A stretch of 64,000 nucleotides of DNA, from contig NZ_CAJYVE010000024.1 in assembly GCF_913777995.1 (NCBI RefSeq), forward strand, positions 124,001-188,000. The letters run 5' to 3'. Shown here in pieces: positions 48,366 through 57,406 of this stretch. The notes below the pieces were generated by a model that was given only the letters and a program-made list of their open reading frames with translations, ran no database searches and had not been told where the DNA came from. The DNA comes from an uncultured Pseudomonas sp. Its GTDB lineage: Bacteria; Pseudomonadota; Gammaproteobacteria; Pseudomonadales; Pseudomonadaceae. A program made the translations under genes and the position numbers. The first letter of the stretch is position 1. Each line of letters starts with the position of its first letter.

Positions 48366-48740
48366 CTAGCGTGATGCAGGAAAAGTGCGGGCGGGCTCGC
48401 GCGGCGGAAAATGCCCCAGTTGCGCCAGAGTGTCGAGACGCGCACGGGCCCTGAAGGCGTATTCGTTGCCGGGGTACTGATTGATGATGTACAGGTAGGT
48501 CTGCGCCGCATCCACGTACAGTTTCTGTTTTTCCAGGCATTGCCCGCGCAGCATCGAAACCTCGGGCTGCACGTAGCGCCGCGAGCGGCTCTGACGGTCG
48601 ACCTTGGATAGCGCCAGCATCGCCGTATCGCAATCGCCACGGTCGTAAGCGCGGTAGGCTTCGTTGAGGTTGGAATTCATCGCCCAGCGGGTGCAGCCGC
48701 TGGCGGCGGCCAGCAGCACGACAAGCATCAAGATACGCAT
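48366..48740 (-). CDS. Outer-membrane-type lipoprotein with TPR-like repeats
   Basis: 124 residues. The signal MRILMLVVLLAAASGC ends in a lipobox with the acylated Cys16. The remainder is helical with TPR-like spacing (NEAYRAYDRGDCDTAMLALS and EKQKLYVDAAQTYLYIINQY), suggesting a protein-interaction scaffold in the periplasm. It resembles small tetratricopeptide lipoproteins of Pseudomonas but I cannot name one. It is divergent from the pyruvate kinase gene across 178 bases. Confidence 0.75.
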   Translation of the reverse strand: MRILMLVVLLAAASGCTRWAMNSNLNEAYRAYDRGDCDTAMLALSKVDRQSRSRRYVQPEVSMLRGQCLEKQKLYVDAAQTYLYIINQYPGNEYAFRARARLDTLAQLGHFPPREPARTFPASR

Positions 48741-48918
48741 GAGTCATCTCCTGTTCTGTGCCTGATATCGGCGGCCAGCGCCATTTCTTCAATCCAGCCT
48801 GCTCAACGGCGCTCGGCCGATTGCCCTGTCCGATCGAGGCGAGGTAGTGCAAAGGAACAATGACTACAGAGCCAGAGAGGAGTAGCCTCTGGCTGCGCTT
48901 CAATCTAGGAGTTTGTGC

Positions 48919-50370
48919 ATGACCGTTCGCCGCACCAAAATCGTCGCCACACTGGGCCCTGCGAGTAATTCACCGGAAGTCATCGAGCGTCTGATCCTCT
49001 CGGGTCTGGACGTTGCCCGCCTGAACTTCTCCCATGGCACCCCGGACGAGCACAAGGCTCGCGCCCGGCTGATCCGCGAGATCGCCGCCAAGCATGGCCG
49101 TTTCGTTGCCCTGTTGGGCGACCTGCAAGGTCCGAAGATCCGTATCGCCAAATTCACCAACAAGCGTATCGAGCTCAAGGTTGGCGACAAGTTCACCTTC
49201 TCCACCGCTCATCCCCTGACCGAAGGTAACCAGGAAATCGTCGGCATCGACTATCCGGACCTGGTCAAGGATTGCGGCGTGGGCGACATCCTGCTGCTGG
49301 ACGACGGGCGCGTGGTCATGCGTGTCGACACCCAGACCGCCCACGAACTGCACTGCACCGTACAGGTCGGCGGCCCGCTGTCCGACCACAAGGGCATCAA
49401 CCGCCTGGGTGGCGGCCTCACTGCACCGGCCCTGACCGAGAAAGACAAGCACGACATCAAGCTGGCGGCCGAGATGGACCTGGACTATCTGGCCGTGTCC
49501 TTCCCGCGTGACGCTTCCGACATGGAATACGCCCGCCAGCTGCGCGACGAGGCCGGCGGTACCGCCTGGCTGGTCGCCAAGATCGAGCGTGCCGAAGCCG
49601 TGGCCGACGATGAAGTGCTCGATGCCCTGATCCGCGCCAGCGACGCGGTGATGGTTGCCCGTGGCGACCTGGGTGTGGAAATCGGCGACGCCGAGCTGGT
49701 CGGCGTGCAGAAGAAAATCATTGCCCATGCCCGTACCCACAACAAGGCCGTGATCGTCGCCACGCAAATGATGGAGTCGATGATCACCAGCCCGATGCCG
49801 ACCCGTGCCGAGGTTTCCGACGTGGCCAACGCCGTGCTGGACTACACCGACGCCGTGATGCTCTCGGCCGAGAGCGCCGCCGGTTCTTATCCGGTCGAAG
49901 CGGTCCAGGCCATGGCACGTATCTGCCTGGGTGCCGAACGCCATCCGACCGGCAAGAGCTCCAAGCACCGTCTGGGTGAAAGCTTCACCCGCTGCGACGA
50001 AAGCATCGCGCTGGCGGCCATGTACACCGCCAACCACTTCCCTGGCGTGAAGGCAATCATCGCCCTGACCGAAAGCGGCTACACCCCGCTGATCATGTCG
50101 CGCATCCGTTCTTCGGTGCCGATCTTCGCCTTCTCTCCGCACCGCGAAACCCAAGCCCGTGCGGCGATGTTCCGTGGCGTGTACACCATCCCCTTCGACC
50201 CGGCATCGCTGCCACCAGGGCAAGTCAGCCAGGCCGCCGTGGACGAGCTGCTGCAACGCGGCCTGATCGAACAGGGCGACTGGGTGATCCTCACCAAGGG
50301 TGACAGCTACCACACCATTGGTGGCACCAACGGCATGAAGATCCTGCACGTGGGCGATCCGCTGGTCTGA
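48919..50370 (+). CDS. pykA: Pyruvate kinase II
   Basis: 483-residue glycolytic/Entner-Doudoroff enzyme converting phosphoenolpyruvate and ADP to pyruvate and ATP. The start MTVRRTKIVATLGPASNSPE, the active-site segment VARLNFSHG near residue 31, the metal/ATP region LVAKIERAEAV and IVATQMMESMITSPMPTRAE all agree. The length is that of PykA (480). TAGGAG lies 8 bases before ATG 48919; an upstream in-frame ATG adds only two residues. It is monocistronic with a strong terminator. Confidence 0.94.
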   Translation: MTVRRTKIVATLGPASNSPEVIERLILSGLDVARLNFSHGTPDEHKARARLIREIAAKHGRFVALLGDLQGPKIRIAKFTNKRIELKVGDKFTFSTAHPLTEGNQEIVGIDYPDLVKDCGVGDILLLDDGRVVMRVDTQTAHELHCTVQVGGPLSDHKGINRLGGGLTAPALTEKDKHDIKLAAEMDLDYLAVSFPRDASDMEYARQLRDEAGGTAWLVAKIERAEAVADDEVLDALIRASDAVMVARGDLGVEIGDAELVGVQKKIIAHARTHNKAVIVATQMMESMITSPMPTRAEVSDVANAVLDYTDAVMLSAESAAGSYPVEAVQAMARICLGAERHPTGKSSKHRLGESFTRCDESIALAAMYTANHFPGVKAIIALTESGYTPLIMSRIRSSVPIFAFSPHRETQARAAMFRGVYTIPFDPASLPPGQVSQAAVDELLQRGLIEQGDWVILTKGDSYHTIGGTNGMKILHVGDPLV

Positions 50371-50388
50371 TCCCGCGGTTGCTACGGC

Positions 50389-50423
50389 AAAGCCCCGGCG
50401 CGCAAGCGACCGGGGCTTTTTTC
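50389..50423 (+). terminator. Intrinsic terminator after pykA
   Basis: AAGCCCCGG/CCGGGGCTT stem with an 11-base loop and six T residues, about 20 bases after the stop. Confidence 0.9.
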
Positions 50424-50447
50424 ATTCAGGCGCAACAGCGTCGGGTG

Positions 50448-50470
50448 GAACCGGCTTCAGCCGGCAAGCC
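50448..50470. repeat. REP-like short hairpin
   Basis: ACCGGCTTCAGCCGGCAAG contains CCGGCT/AGCCGG with a short loop, the style of Pseudomonas REP (repetitive extragenic palindrome) sequences. Only one copy is seen, so the call is tentative. Confidence 0.3.
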
Positions 50471-50488
50471 TTGCGCAACTGAAGTCGT

Positions 50489-51439
50489 TCAGATGCCTGC
50501 CGGCCGGCTGCCGAGAAACATATCGGTCAACACCCGGTTGCGCGGCACACCGGCCAGGTACAGGCTCTTGGCGAAGGTCTCGACGCTGTCCGGGCTGCCG
50601 CAGGCCAGCGCCACAGCCTGGCGCGCCAGCAGACGCAGCTCGCCCAGCGCCTCGCGCAGCGCCGGCGGAGTAACCAGCCTGACGTGCAGCGCCGCATGCT
50701 CGCCTGACAGGCGTGCCAGCTCATCGGCCAGGTAATGACCGGCAGCCTCATGGGCCAGATGCAGGATATGGATCGGCCCCTGGTGGCCCTCATGCAGGGC
50801 TTGGCGCAGAACACCCCACAGCGGCCCCAGCCCCGTACCGGCGGCCAACAGCAACAGAGGGCGCGCCTGCCAGTCCGGGTCGTAGTGCAGTGCCCCGCCG
50901 CGCAACTCACCCAGGCGCAACCGGTCACCGGCCTGCAGATTCCGTGCGACATCGCAGAAGGCGCCTGGCAGACGGCAATCGATGTGGAATTCGAGAAAAT
51001 CGTCGCAGCCCGGCAGGCTGGCCAGCGAATAGGGCCGCGCCACCCCGCTCTCGGTCCACAGCACCTGATGCTGGCCGGCCCGGTAACGCTGCGGGCGCTC
51101 GGCCTGCAGGCGCAGGCGCAACACCTGGGCACCCAGCCAGTCGGCCGCGACCACCTGTGCCGGCAGGCCATCGTGCAGCGGGTCGAAGACCTCCAGGTCG
51201 AGGTCTTCCACCACGCGGCACTGGCAGGCCAGGCGCCAGCCCTGCTGGCGGCGTTCGGCGGCCAGCGCCTCGGGCTGGGCGTCCTGCGCTTCGCCCCGGG
51301 TGCAGCGCACCAGGCAGGCATGGCAACTGCCGGCCCGACAGCTATAGGGGATGGAAATACCGGCCTGGATCAGGGCATCGAGCAGGCCGTCGCCGGCGCT
51401 CACCGGCCAGTGACGGGTACCGACTCGCAGATGGGGCAT
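50489..51439 (-). CDS. Ferredoxin-type NAD(P)H oxidoreductase
   Basis: 316-residue fusion. An N-terminal plant-type [2Fe-2S] ferredoxin domain has cysteines at 34, 39, 42 and 72 (SCRAGSCHACLVRC; C-x4-C-x2-C-x29-C). It is joined to a ferredoxin reductase-like FAD domain (ARPYSLASLPG near residue 134) and an NAD-binding domain (LLLLAAGTGLGPLWG near 197). Such proteins transfer electrons from NAD(P)H to oxygenases or other acceptors. No oxygenase partner is adjacent. It is divergent from fumA across 184 bases. Confidence 0.85.
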   Translation of the reverse strand: MPHLRVGTRHWPVSAGDGLLDALIQAGISIPYSCRAGSCHACLVRCTRGEAQDAQPEALAAERRQQGWRLACQCRVVEDLDLEVFDPLHDGLPAQVVAADWLGAQVLRLRLQAERPQRYRAGQHQVLWTESGVARPYSLASLPGCDDFLEFHIDCRLPGAFCDVARNLQAGDRLRLGELRGGALHYDPDWQARPLLLLAAGTGLGPLWGVLRQALHEGHQGPIHILHLAHEAAGHYLADELARLSGEHAALHVRLVTPPALREALGELRLLARQAVALACGSPDSVETFAKSLYLAGVPRNRVLTDMFLGSRPAGI

Positions 51440-51623
51440 CGAGAACTTCCTGGCGCCGCCTGTAGAAAATGACGCCGATTGTACAGGCTGGGCGACCGGG
51501 CAGGTTATACTGCCGCGCCTTTTGCGCCCGCTACGGCCCTTTCTGGTGCGAATCCAAGCGCTTCGCCAGAGCTTCGCCGAGTAGCGTCAACAATGTTCCC
51601 GTCCCTAAAGAGGAGCGCGCTGC
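51440..51623 (+). promoter_or_regulatory. Divergent ferredoxin-reductase/fumA promoter region
   Basis: 184 bases. A good -10 box TATACT lies at 51506-51511 facing fumA, but no matching -35 is 16-18 bases upstream, so this is a possibility only. Confidence 0.35.
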
Positions 51624-53147
51624 ATGACCGTGATCAAGCAAGACGACCTGATTCAGAGCGTGGCCGACGCCCTGCAGTTCATTTCCTACTACCACCCCGT
51701 GGACTTCATCCAGGCGATGCACGAAGCCTACCTGCGTGAAGAATCCCCGGCTGCTCGCGACTCCATCGCCCAGATCCTGATCAACTCGCGCATGTGCGCC
51801 ACCGGCCATCGTCCGATCTGCCAGGACACCGGCATCGTCACCGTCTTCGTGCGCGTCGGTATGGACGTACGCTGGGATGGCGCGACCATGAGCCTGGACG
51901 ACATGATCAACGAAGGCGTGCGTCGCGCCTACAACCTGCCCGAGAACGTCCTGCGCGCGTCGATCCTGGCCGACCCGGCCGGCAGCCGCAAGAACACCAA
52001 GGACAACACCCCGGCGGTCATCCACTACTCCATCGTGCCGGGCAACACCGTCGAGGTGGATGTCGCGGCCAAGGGCGGCGGTTCGGAAAACAAGTCGAAG
52101 ATGGCCATGCTCAACCCATCCGACTCCATCGTCGACTGGGTCCTCAAGACCGTACCGACCATGGGTGCTGGCTGGTGCCCACCCGGCATGCTCGGCATCG
52201 GCATCGGCGGTACCGCCGAAAAGGCCGCTGTGATGGCCAAGGAAGTGTTGATGGAGTCCATCGACATCCATGAACTCAAGGCCCGTGGCCCGCAGAACCG
52301 TATCGAGGAACTGCGCCTGGAGCTGTTCGAGAAGGTCAACCAGCTGGGCATCGGCGCCCAGGGCCTGGGCGGCCTGACCACCGTGCTCGACGTGAAGATC
52401 ATGGACTACCCGACCCACGCCGCCTCGCTGCCGGTGTGCATGATCCCCAACTGCGCGGCCACCCGTCACGCGCACTTCGTGCTCGACGGCTCCGGCCCGG
52501 CCGAACTGGAAGCGCCATCGCTGGACGCCTACCCGGAGATCGTCTGGGAAGCCGGCCCGTCGGCCCGCCGTGTCGACCTCGACACCCTGACGCCGGAAGA
52601 AGTGCAGAGCTGGCAGCCGGGCGAGACCATCCTGCTCAACGGCAAGATGCTCACCGGCCGCGACGCCGCGCACAAACGCATGGTCGAGATGCTCAACAAA
52701 GGCGAAAGCCTGCCGGTGGACCTCAAGGGTCGCTTCATCTACTACGTCGGCCCGGTCGATCCGGTCGGCGACGAAGTGGTTGGCCCGGCAGGTCCGACCA
52801 CCGCGACACGGATGGACAAATTCACTCGCCAGATCCTCGAACAGACCGGCCTGCTGGGCATGATCGGCAAGTCCGAGCGCGGCCCGACCGCCATCGACGC
52901 GATCAAGGACCACAAGGCCGTGTACCTGATGGCCGTGGGCGGCGCTGCCTATCTGGTGGCCCAGGCGATCCGCAAGTCGAAGGTCGTGGCTTTCGCCGAG
53001 CTGGGCATGGAAGCGATCTACGAGTTCGAGGTCAAGGACATGCCGGTCACCGTTGCAGTGGACAGCAAGGGTGAGTCGGTGCACATCACCGGCCCGGCGA
53101 TCTGGCAGAAGAAGATCAGCGACAGCCTGGCGGTGGAAGTTCAGTAA
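51624..53147 (+). CDS. fumA: Class I (iron-sulfur) fumarate hydratase
   Basis: 507-residue cytosolic TCA-cycle enzyme that hydrates fumarate to L-malate. It belongs to the oxygen-sensitive [4Fe-4S] class. The three conserved cysteines are visible at Cys66 (ICQDTG), Cys185 (GAGWCPPGML) and Cys277 (IPNCAATRH). The C-terminal half carries the family's TATRMDKFTRQILEQTG and KSERGPTAIDAIKDHKA segments. ATG 51624 has AGAGGAG about 8 bases upstream. It is monocistronic with a terminator. Confidence 0.92.
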   Translation: MTVIKQDDLIQSVADALQFISYYHPVDFIQAMHEAYLREESPAARDSIAQILINSRMCATGHRPICQDTGIVTVFVRVGMDVRWDGATMSLDDMINEGVRRAYNLPENVLRASILADPAGSRKNTKDNTPAVIHYSIVPGNTVEVDVAAKGGGSENKSKMAMLNPSDSIVDWVLKTVPTMGAGWCPPGMLGIGIGGTAEKAAVMAKEVLMESIDIHELKARGPQNRIEELRLELFEKVNQLGIGAQGLGGLTTVLDVKIMDYPTHAASLPVCMIPNCAATRHAHFVLDGSGPAELEAPSLDAYPEIVWEAGPSARRVDLDTLTPEEVQSWQPGETILLNGKMLTGRDAAHKRMVEMLNKGESLPVDLKGRFIYYVGPVDPVGDEVVGPAGPTTATRMDKFTRQILEQTGLLGMIGKSERGPTAIDAIKDHKAVYLMAVGGAAYLVAQAIRKSKVVAFAELGMEAIYEFEVKDMPVTVAVDSKGESVHITGPAIWQKKISDSLAVEVQ

Positions 53148-53163
53148 CCCCAGGCGCTACAGG

Positions 53164-53195
53164 AAAAGCCCGGCCCGCCATGGCCGGGCTTTTTC
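53164..53195 (+). terminator. Intrinsic terminator after fumA
   Basis: AAAGCCCGGC/GCCGGGCTTT-type stem with a short loop and T-run, 17 bases after the stop. Confidence 0.88.
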
Positions 53196-53593
53196 ATGTC
53201 TGGCCGTTGGTCGAGGCCTGTCATTTCTGCCAGTGGACGCTAGCCCCCTGGCGTCGCAGACTGAACCCGCAGTCGAGCGAAACCTGCCAGGGACGACAAG
53301 ACCTTCTCCCCATGGCCAGGCCCGTCAGGCTATCGGGCATGACCGAGCAACAGGAACGTGCTGGCGACACTGATGGTGTTGCCGCGCTGAACGATCGCAC
53401 AGGCCGAGCGCAGGCCTTGCCGTATCGATCGGAGCACGCGTGGCCATTGGCAATGCCGAGGGGAGAAGGCGCGCTTGTCTGCACTGCCGGCAATGACGTC
53501 CGCCAGGAACGGCATTGACCACGGTCTGATCGAACGGTATTGCGGGTAAAGCCGCCGTCGAACCCAATAGTGCCCCTTCCATAGGCACAAGCC
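53196..53593. other. Gap between fumA and phospholipase-D-type gene
   Basis: About 400 bases with only short, unrecognised open frames on both strands and no ribosome-binding sites before them. A short GCGGGTAAAGCCGC stretch near 53548 faintly resembles a Pseudomonas REP element. I see no gene here; it could be a decayed remnant. Confidence 0.4.
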
Positions 53594-54751
53594 TCAGCCC
53601 CTGCGATCCAGCAGGTTGACCACCAGCCTGTCCAGCCAGCCCCAGACCCGTTGCTTGACCCGCCGCCACAACGGTCGAGACTTCCAGTCGGCCAGGGTCA
53701 CCTCGCGGCTGTGCGCGAAATCCTTGTCGAAACTGGCCACCACCTGCCCGGTAAGCTGCGGGTCGATGGCCTCCAGGTTGGCTTCCAGATTGAAGCGCAG
53801 GTTCCAGTGGTCGAAATTGCACGAGCCGATGCTGGTCCAGTCATCGATCAGCACCATCTTCAGGTGCAGGAAGCACGGCTGGAATTCGAAGATCTTCACC
53901 CCGGCGCGCAGCAACCGGGGGTAATAGCGATGCCCGGCGTAACGCACCGAAGGGTGATCGGTGCGCGGCCCGGTGAGCAGCAGGCGCACGTCGACACCAC
54001 GCAGCGCCGCCTTGCGCAACGAACGGCGCACACGCCAGGTCGGCAGAAAATAAGGCGTAGCCAGCCAGATCCGCCGCTGCCCGCTGTTCAGCGCACGCAC
54101 CAGCGATTGCAGAATGTCACGGTGCTGACGGGCATCGGCATACGCCACCCGGCCCAGACCTGAGCCGGCCACCGGGACCTTGGGCAAGTGAGTCAGGCCG
54201 AAATTGTCCTGAGGCCGCCAGGCGGTGCGCTGCTCGTTGACGTGGAACTGGCGATCGAACAAGGCCTGCCAGTCGATCACCAGCGGCCCGCGAATTTCTA
54301 CCATCACCTCATGCCACTGGCTGACCGGCTTGTGCGGCTCCCAGAATTCATCGGTCACGCCGGTGCCGCCCACCACTGCCAGACGCTTGTCGACCAGCAG
54401 CAGTTTGCGGTGGTCGCGATACAGATTGCGCAGCCCACGTCGCCAACGGATCGGGTTGTAGTGACGCAGGATCACGCCGCTGTCGGTCAGCCGCTGTCTC
54501 AGCCGGGAGCCCAGGGCCTGGCTGCCATAACCATCAAATAGACAGCGCACGATCACCCCGCGCCGCGCCGCCGCCACCAACGCCGCCACCACCGCTTCGG
54601 CACAGTGCCCGGCCTCGACCAGGTACAGCTCCAGGTCGACCTGCTGTTCGGCGCCCTCGATGGCGGCCAGCATGCGCGGAAAGAACGCCGGGCCGTCGAT
54701 CAGCAGTTCGAAGTGATTGTCTTCACGCCAGGGGAATATGGTGCCAGCCAT
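53594..54751 (-). CDS. Phospholipase-D/cardiolipin-synthase-like protein
   Basis: 385-residue protein of the phospholipase D superfamily with two HKD motifs, HRKLLLVD (114-121) and HLKMVLID (296-303), each followed by Gly/Ser and then Asn or Asp. The length and the layout without membrane helices resemble the ClsB type (about 410 residues). Such enzymes join two phosphatidylglycerols to make cardiolipin, or transfer phosphatidyl groups. I chose ATG 54751; the frame continues upstream but lacks family similarity. The small gene 54754-54936 ends 2 bases before it, so the two are probably co-transcribed. Confidence 0.85.
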   Translation of the reverse strand: MAGTIFPWREDNHFELLIDGPAFFPRMLAAIEGAEQQVDLELYLVEAGHCAEAVVAALVAAARRGVIVRCLFDGYGSQALGSRLRQRLTDSGVILRHYNPIRWRRGLRNLYRDHRKLLLVDKRLAVVGGTGVTDEFWEPHKPVSQWHEVMVEIRGPLVIDWQALFDRQFHVNEQRTAWRPQDNFGLTHLPKVPVAGSGLGRVAYADARQHRDILQSLVRALNSGQRRIWLATPYFLPTWRVRRSLRKAALRGVDVRLLLTGPRTDHPSVRYAGHRYYPRLLRAGVKIFEFQPCFLHLKMVLIDDWTSIGSCNFDHWNLRFNLEANLEAIDPQLTGQVVASFDKDFAHSREVTLADWKSRPLWRRVKQRVWGWLDRLVVNLLDRRG

Positions 54752-54753
54752 GT

Positions 54754-54936
54754 TCAGCGGGCCAGGCCAAGACGCAACGCGGATCGAGCTGCGCGAGCGA
54801 GCTGATCGACCGCAAGACGAGTGACGTCCTGTACGAGTGAAACCCGTGCGGGCCAAGACGCCGTTCGCGGCTGCAACCGCGCCCACAGGTCACAGACGGC
54901 CAGAGCGAACAGTGTGGGGCCAGGGCGTTTGAGCAT
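54754..54936 (-). CDS. Small hypothetical protein upstream of PLD-type gene
   Basis: 60 residues from ATG 54936 with GGAGA 5 bases upstream. Sequence MLKRPGPTLFALAVCDLWAR, then a basic, helical tail (VDQLARAARSALRLGLAR). It ends 2 bases before the start of the phospholipase-D-type gene, so translational coupling is likely. It may be a small membrane-associated or amphipathic helix protein. I recognise no family; the support is the ribosome-binding site and gene packing only. Confidence 0.45.
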   Translation of the reverse strand: MLKRPGPTLFALAVCDLWARLQPRTASWPARVSLVQDVTRLAVDQLARAARSALRLGLAR

Positions 54937-55008
54937 GCGATCTCCGCAAGGGCAGTGGGACGGCAAATCTATCCGCCTGTCAGACCACTGGCAAATCGCC
55001 CGGTTCGC

Positions 55009-55344
55009 TCAGGAGGGCGGTGGCAGCAAGCGGCAACCCTGACGTTCGCCCTGCCAGGCCGCCCGATGGCTGCGGCCCAGACCGCTGGCGGTCACGGTGC
55101 GGGTCGCTTCATCGTCGACCAGGCTGCTGGGCACATACTGCTTCACGTAGCCACGACAGTACTGCGCCGGATTGCCAGTGACGTAGCGGCACGAGCAGTA
55201 CTCCTTGGCGGTATAGGCGCTGATGATGTCGGGGAAGGCCTGCAAGGCGGCTCGATGCAACCAGCCCCATACCAGCAGCACGGCAAGCACCAGCAGCAAC
55301 AGGCTGCCCAGCGGGCGGCGACGCAGAAAGCTGTGGCGGCTCAT
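55009..55344 (-). CDS. Small membrane-anchored cysteine-containing protein
   Basis: 111 residues. One helix near 13-28 (GSLLLLVLAVLLVWGWLHRA) is followed by a periplasmic part with the cysteine cluster YCSCRYVTGNPAQYCRGYVK. Its ATG at 55344 overlaps the stop of the upstream serine hydrolase (ATGA), so it is co-translated with it. I recall similar short proteins being annotated loosely as amidases in Pseudomonas, which the length does not support. The function is unknown. Confidence 0.65.
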   Translation of the reverse strand: MSRHSFLRRRPLGSLLLLVLAVLLVWGWLHRAALQAFPDIISAYTAKEYCSCRYVTGNPAQYCRGYVKQYVPSSLVDDEATRTVTASGLGRSHRAAWQGERQGCRLLPPPS

Positions 55345-56447
55345 GGTCGCGCTCCCGGACCGAAAGCGGCCAATACGTGCTGCAAGAGGTCAGCGTGGCG
55401 GTAACTGCCGTCACGGTCGTCGCCGTAACGCACGATCACCAGCCCGGCGCTGGGAATCACGAACAGCGCCTGGCCCCAGTGGCCCAACGCCGCGAAGGTA
55501 TCGGCCGGCGCCTGCGGCCAGGGCCCTGGCGCGCCCGACGCCGTGCGGTTGAGCCACCAGTGGCCGCCGACCGTCTCATCGGTGGCATCGGCGTTACGCC
55601 CCGCGAAGGGGGTCAGCACGAAGTCCATCCAGGCCACCGGCAACAGCTGGCGGTCCTGCCAGCGCCCGCCGCGCTGCATGAGCAGGCCGATGCGGGCCAG
55701 GTCGCGGGCATTCAGATACAGATAGGACGACCCGACGAAGGTGCCGCTGGCGTCCGTCTCCCAGGTTGCGCTGCGAATGCCCAGCGGCTCGAACAACGCG
55801 GACCACGGATAGTCAGGATAAGCCGCTGCGCCGACCATGCCCTTGAGGGCCGCCGCCAGCACGTTGCTGTCGCCGCTGGAATAGCGCCAGGCGCTGCCTG
55901 CTGCCCAGGCACGCCTGTGCTCGGCGGTAAAGCGCGCCATATCCTGGTGGCCACGGGTGTAGAGCATGGCCACCACCGAGGAATTCAGCGGCGCGTACTC
56001 GTAATCCTCCTGCCAGTCGAGTCCTGAAGACCAGTGCAGCAGGTCGGCCAGGGTCACGTCCGGATGCGCCTTGAAGGGCTCGTAGAAGCGCGCCACCGGA
56101 TCCTTGAGGGCAAAGCGACCTTCAGCGAAGGCCACGCCCAGTACGGTCGCCAGCACGCTCTTGCTCACCGACCAGGTCAGGTGCGGGGTGTCGCCACGGG
56201 TCGGCTCGGCATAGCGTTCGTAGACGATACGCCCGTCATGCACCACCAGCAGGGCATCGGTGCGCACGCCATTGCGCTGCGTCTCGTCACGCGGCGCAAA
56301 GGCATAGGCGTCCAGTGCCTGCAACGCCGCGGAGGGTGCGGCAGGCGCCTCGCGCCATTGGCTGGCGGGCCATTCTTCGGCCTGCACCACAAGGCTGCCC
56401 AGGCAGCAGGCCAGCCACAGACAGAACCGGGCGAAACGACGAGTCAT
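55341..56447 (-). CDS. Beta-lactamase-fold serine hydrolase
   Basis: 368-residue exported hydrolase of the class C beta-lactamase/6-aminohexanoate-dimer hydrolase type. The signal peptide is ARFCLWLACCLGSLVVQAEE. The catalytic S-x-x-K appears as SVSK (Ser93, Lys96), and the Tyr motif as RYSSGDSN near Tyr189. GHWGQALFVIPSAGLVIVRY in the C-terminus replaces the KTG box. These enzymes act on peptide-like or ester bonds in the periplasm, and the true substrate is unknown. Its overlap with the 55009 gene suggests they work together. Confidence 0.82.
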   Translation of the reverse strand: MTRRFARFCLWLACCLGSLVVQAEEWPASQWREAPAAPSAALQALDAYAFAPRDETQRNGVRTDALLVVHDGRIVYERYAEPTRGDTPHLTWSVSKSVLATVLGVAFAEGRFALKDPVARFYEPFKAHPDVTLADLLHWSSGLDWQEDYEYAPLNSSVVAMLYTRGHQDMARFTAEHRRAWAAGSAWRYSSGDSNVLAAALKGMVGAAAYPDYPWSALFEPLGIRSATWETDASGTFVGSSYLYLNARDLARIGLLMQRGGRWQDRQLLPVAWMDFVLTPFAGRNADATDETVGGHWWLNRTASGAPGPWPQAPADTFAALGHWGQALFVIPSAGLVIVRYGDDRDGSYRHADLLQHVLAAFGPGARP

Positions 56448-56650
56448 GAAGGTTTTCCACGGCAGAGGTCGCCCAGCTTAACCGCATTGGATGACAGAAC
56501 GGCGTCGTCAAGAGCCGGAAACCGCTGGTAACACAACCATCACCAAAGCGTCACGGGCATGACACGGCACCTCCCTAGCCTGCAGGTACAGCAATGCGCT
56601 TGGACCCATCATTCGACCGGCCCTGCTCGGCTGGCACCCGGAGAGTTCGC

Positions 56651-57406
56651 ATGACCCAGATCGCCCGTATCCGTGACAACAGTTCCGAACGCCGTCTGCA
56701 GGCCGAGCGCCTGACCGGGCCGCGTGCCCTGCAGGAAGCTCAGGCACTGCGTTTCAGTGTATTCAGCGCAGAATTCAACGCACGCCTCAAAGGCGCCGAA
56801 CTGGGTCTGGATATCGACGACTACGACGTGCACTGCATGCACATTGGTGTGCGTGATCTGAACACCGGGCGCCTGGTCGCCACCACCCGCCTGCTCGACC
56901 ACAAGGCTGCCACCAGCCTGGGGCGCTTCTACAGCGAAGAAGAATTCAGCCTGCACGGCCTGGCGCACCTGCAAGGCCCGATCCTGGAGCTGGGGCGCAC
57001 CTGCGTCGACCCGGCCTACCGCAACGGTGGCACCATCGCCGTGCTGTGGAGCGAGCTGGCCGAAGTGCTCAACGAAGGCGGCTACAGCTACCTGATGGGC
57101 TGCGCCAGCATTCCCATGCAGGACGGCGGCATCCAGGCCCACGCGATCATGCAGCGCCTGCGCGAACGCTACCTGTGCACCGAACATCTGCGCGCCGAAC
57201 CGCGCACGCCACTGCCCAGCCTCGACGTGCCCGGCAACGTGATCTGCGAGATGCCCCCCCTGCTCAAGGCCTACATGCGCCTGGGCGCGAAGATCTGTGG
57301 CGAGCCTTGCTGGGACCAGGACTTCCAGGTCGCCGACGTGTTCATCCTGCTCAAGCGTGACGAGCTGTGCCCGCGCTACGCGCGCCACTTCAAGGCGGCG
57401 GTGTGA
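56651..57406 (+). CDS. olsB: L-ornithine N-alpha-acyltransferase (ornithine lipid)
   Basis: 251-residue GNAT-like acyltransferase that attaches a 3-hydroxy fatty acid from ACP to ornithine, the first step of ornithine-lipid synthesis. The family segments are [40 protein letters not shown] and [20 protein letters not shown]. The stop of olsB overlaps the olsA start by one base. Ornithine lipids replace phospholipids under phosphate limitation in many bacteria; I looked for but did not find a clear Pho box upstream. Confidence 0.9.
   Translation: MTQIARIRDNSSERRLQAERLTGPRALQEAQALRFSVFSAEFNARLKGAELGLDIDDYDVHCMHIGVRDLNTGRLVATTRLLDHKAATSLGRFYSEEEFSLHGLAHLQGPILELGRTCVDPAYRNGGTIAVLWSELAEVLNEGGYSYLMGCASIPMQDGGIQAHAIMQRLRERYLCTEHLRAEPRTPLPSLDVPGNVICEMPPLLKAYMRLGAKICGEPCWDQDFQVADVFILLKRDELCPRYARHFKAAV

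Noticed and set aside
53180..53590. Short frames between fumA and the phospholipase-D-type gene
   Set aside because: No start signals or recognisable similarity on either strand.
56448..56650. Possible Pho box before olsB
   Set aside because: GTCAC and TGACA stretches are present but not as the direct repeats required for PhoB.
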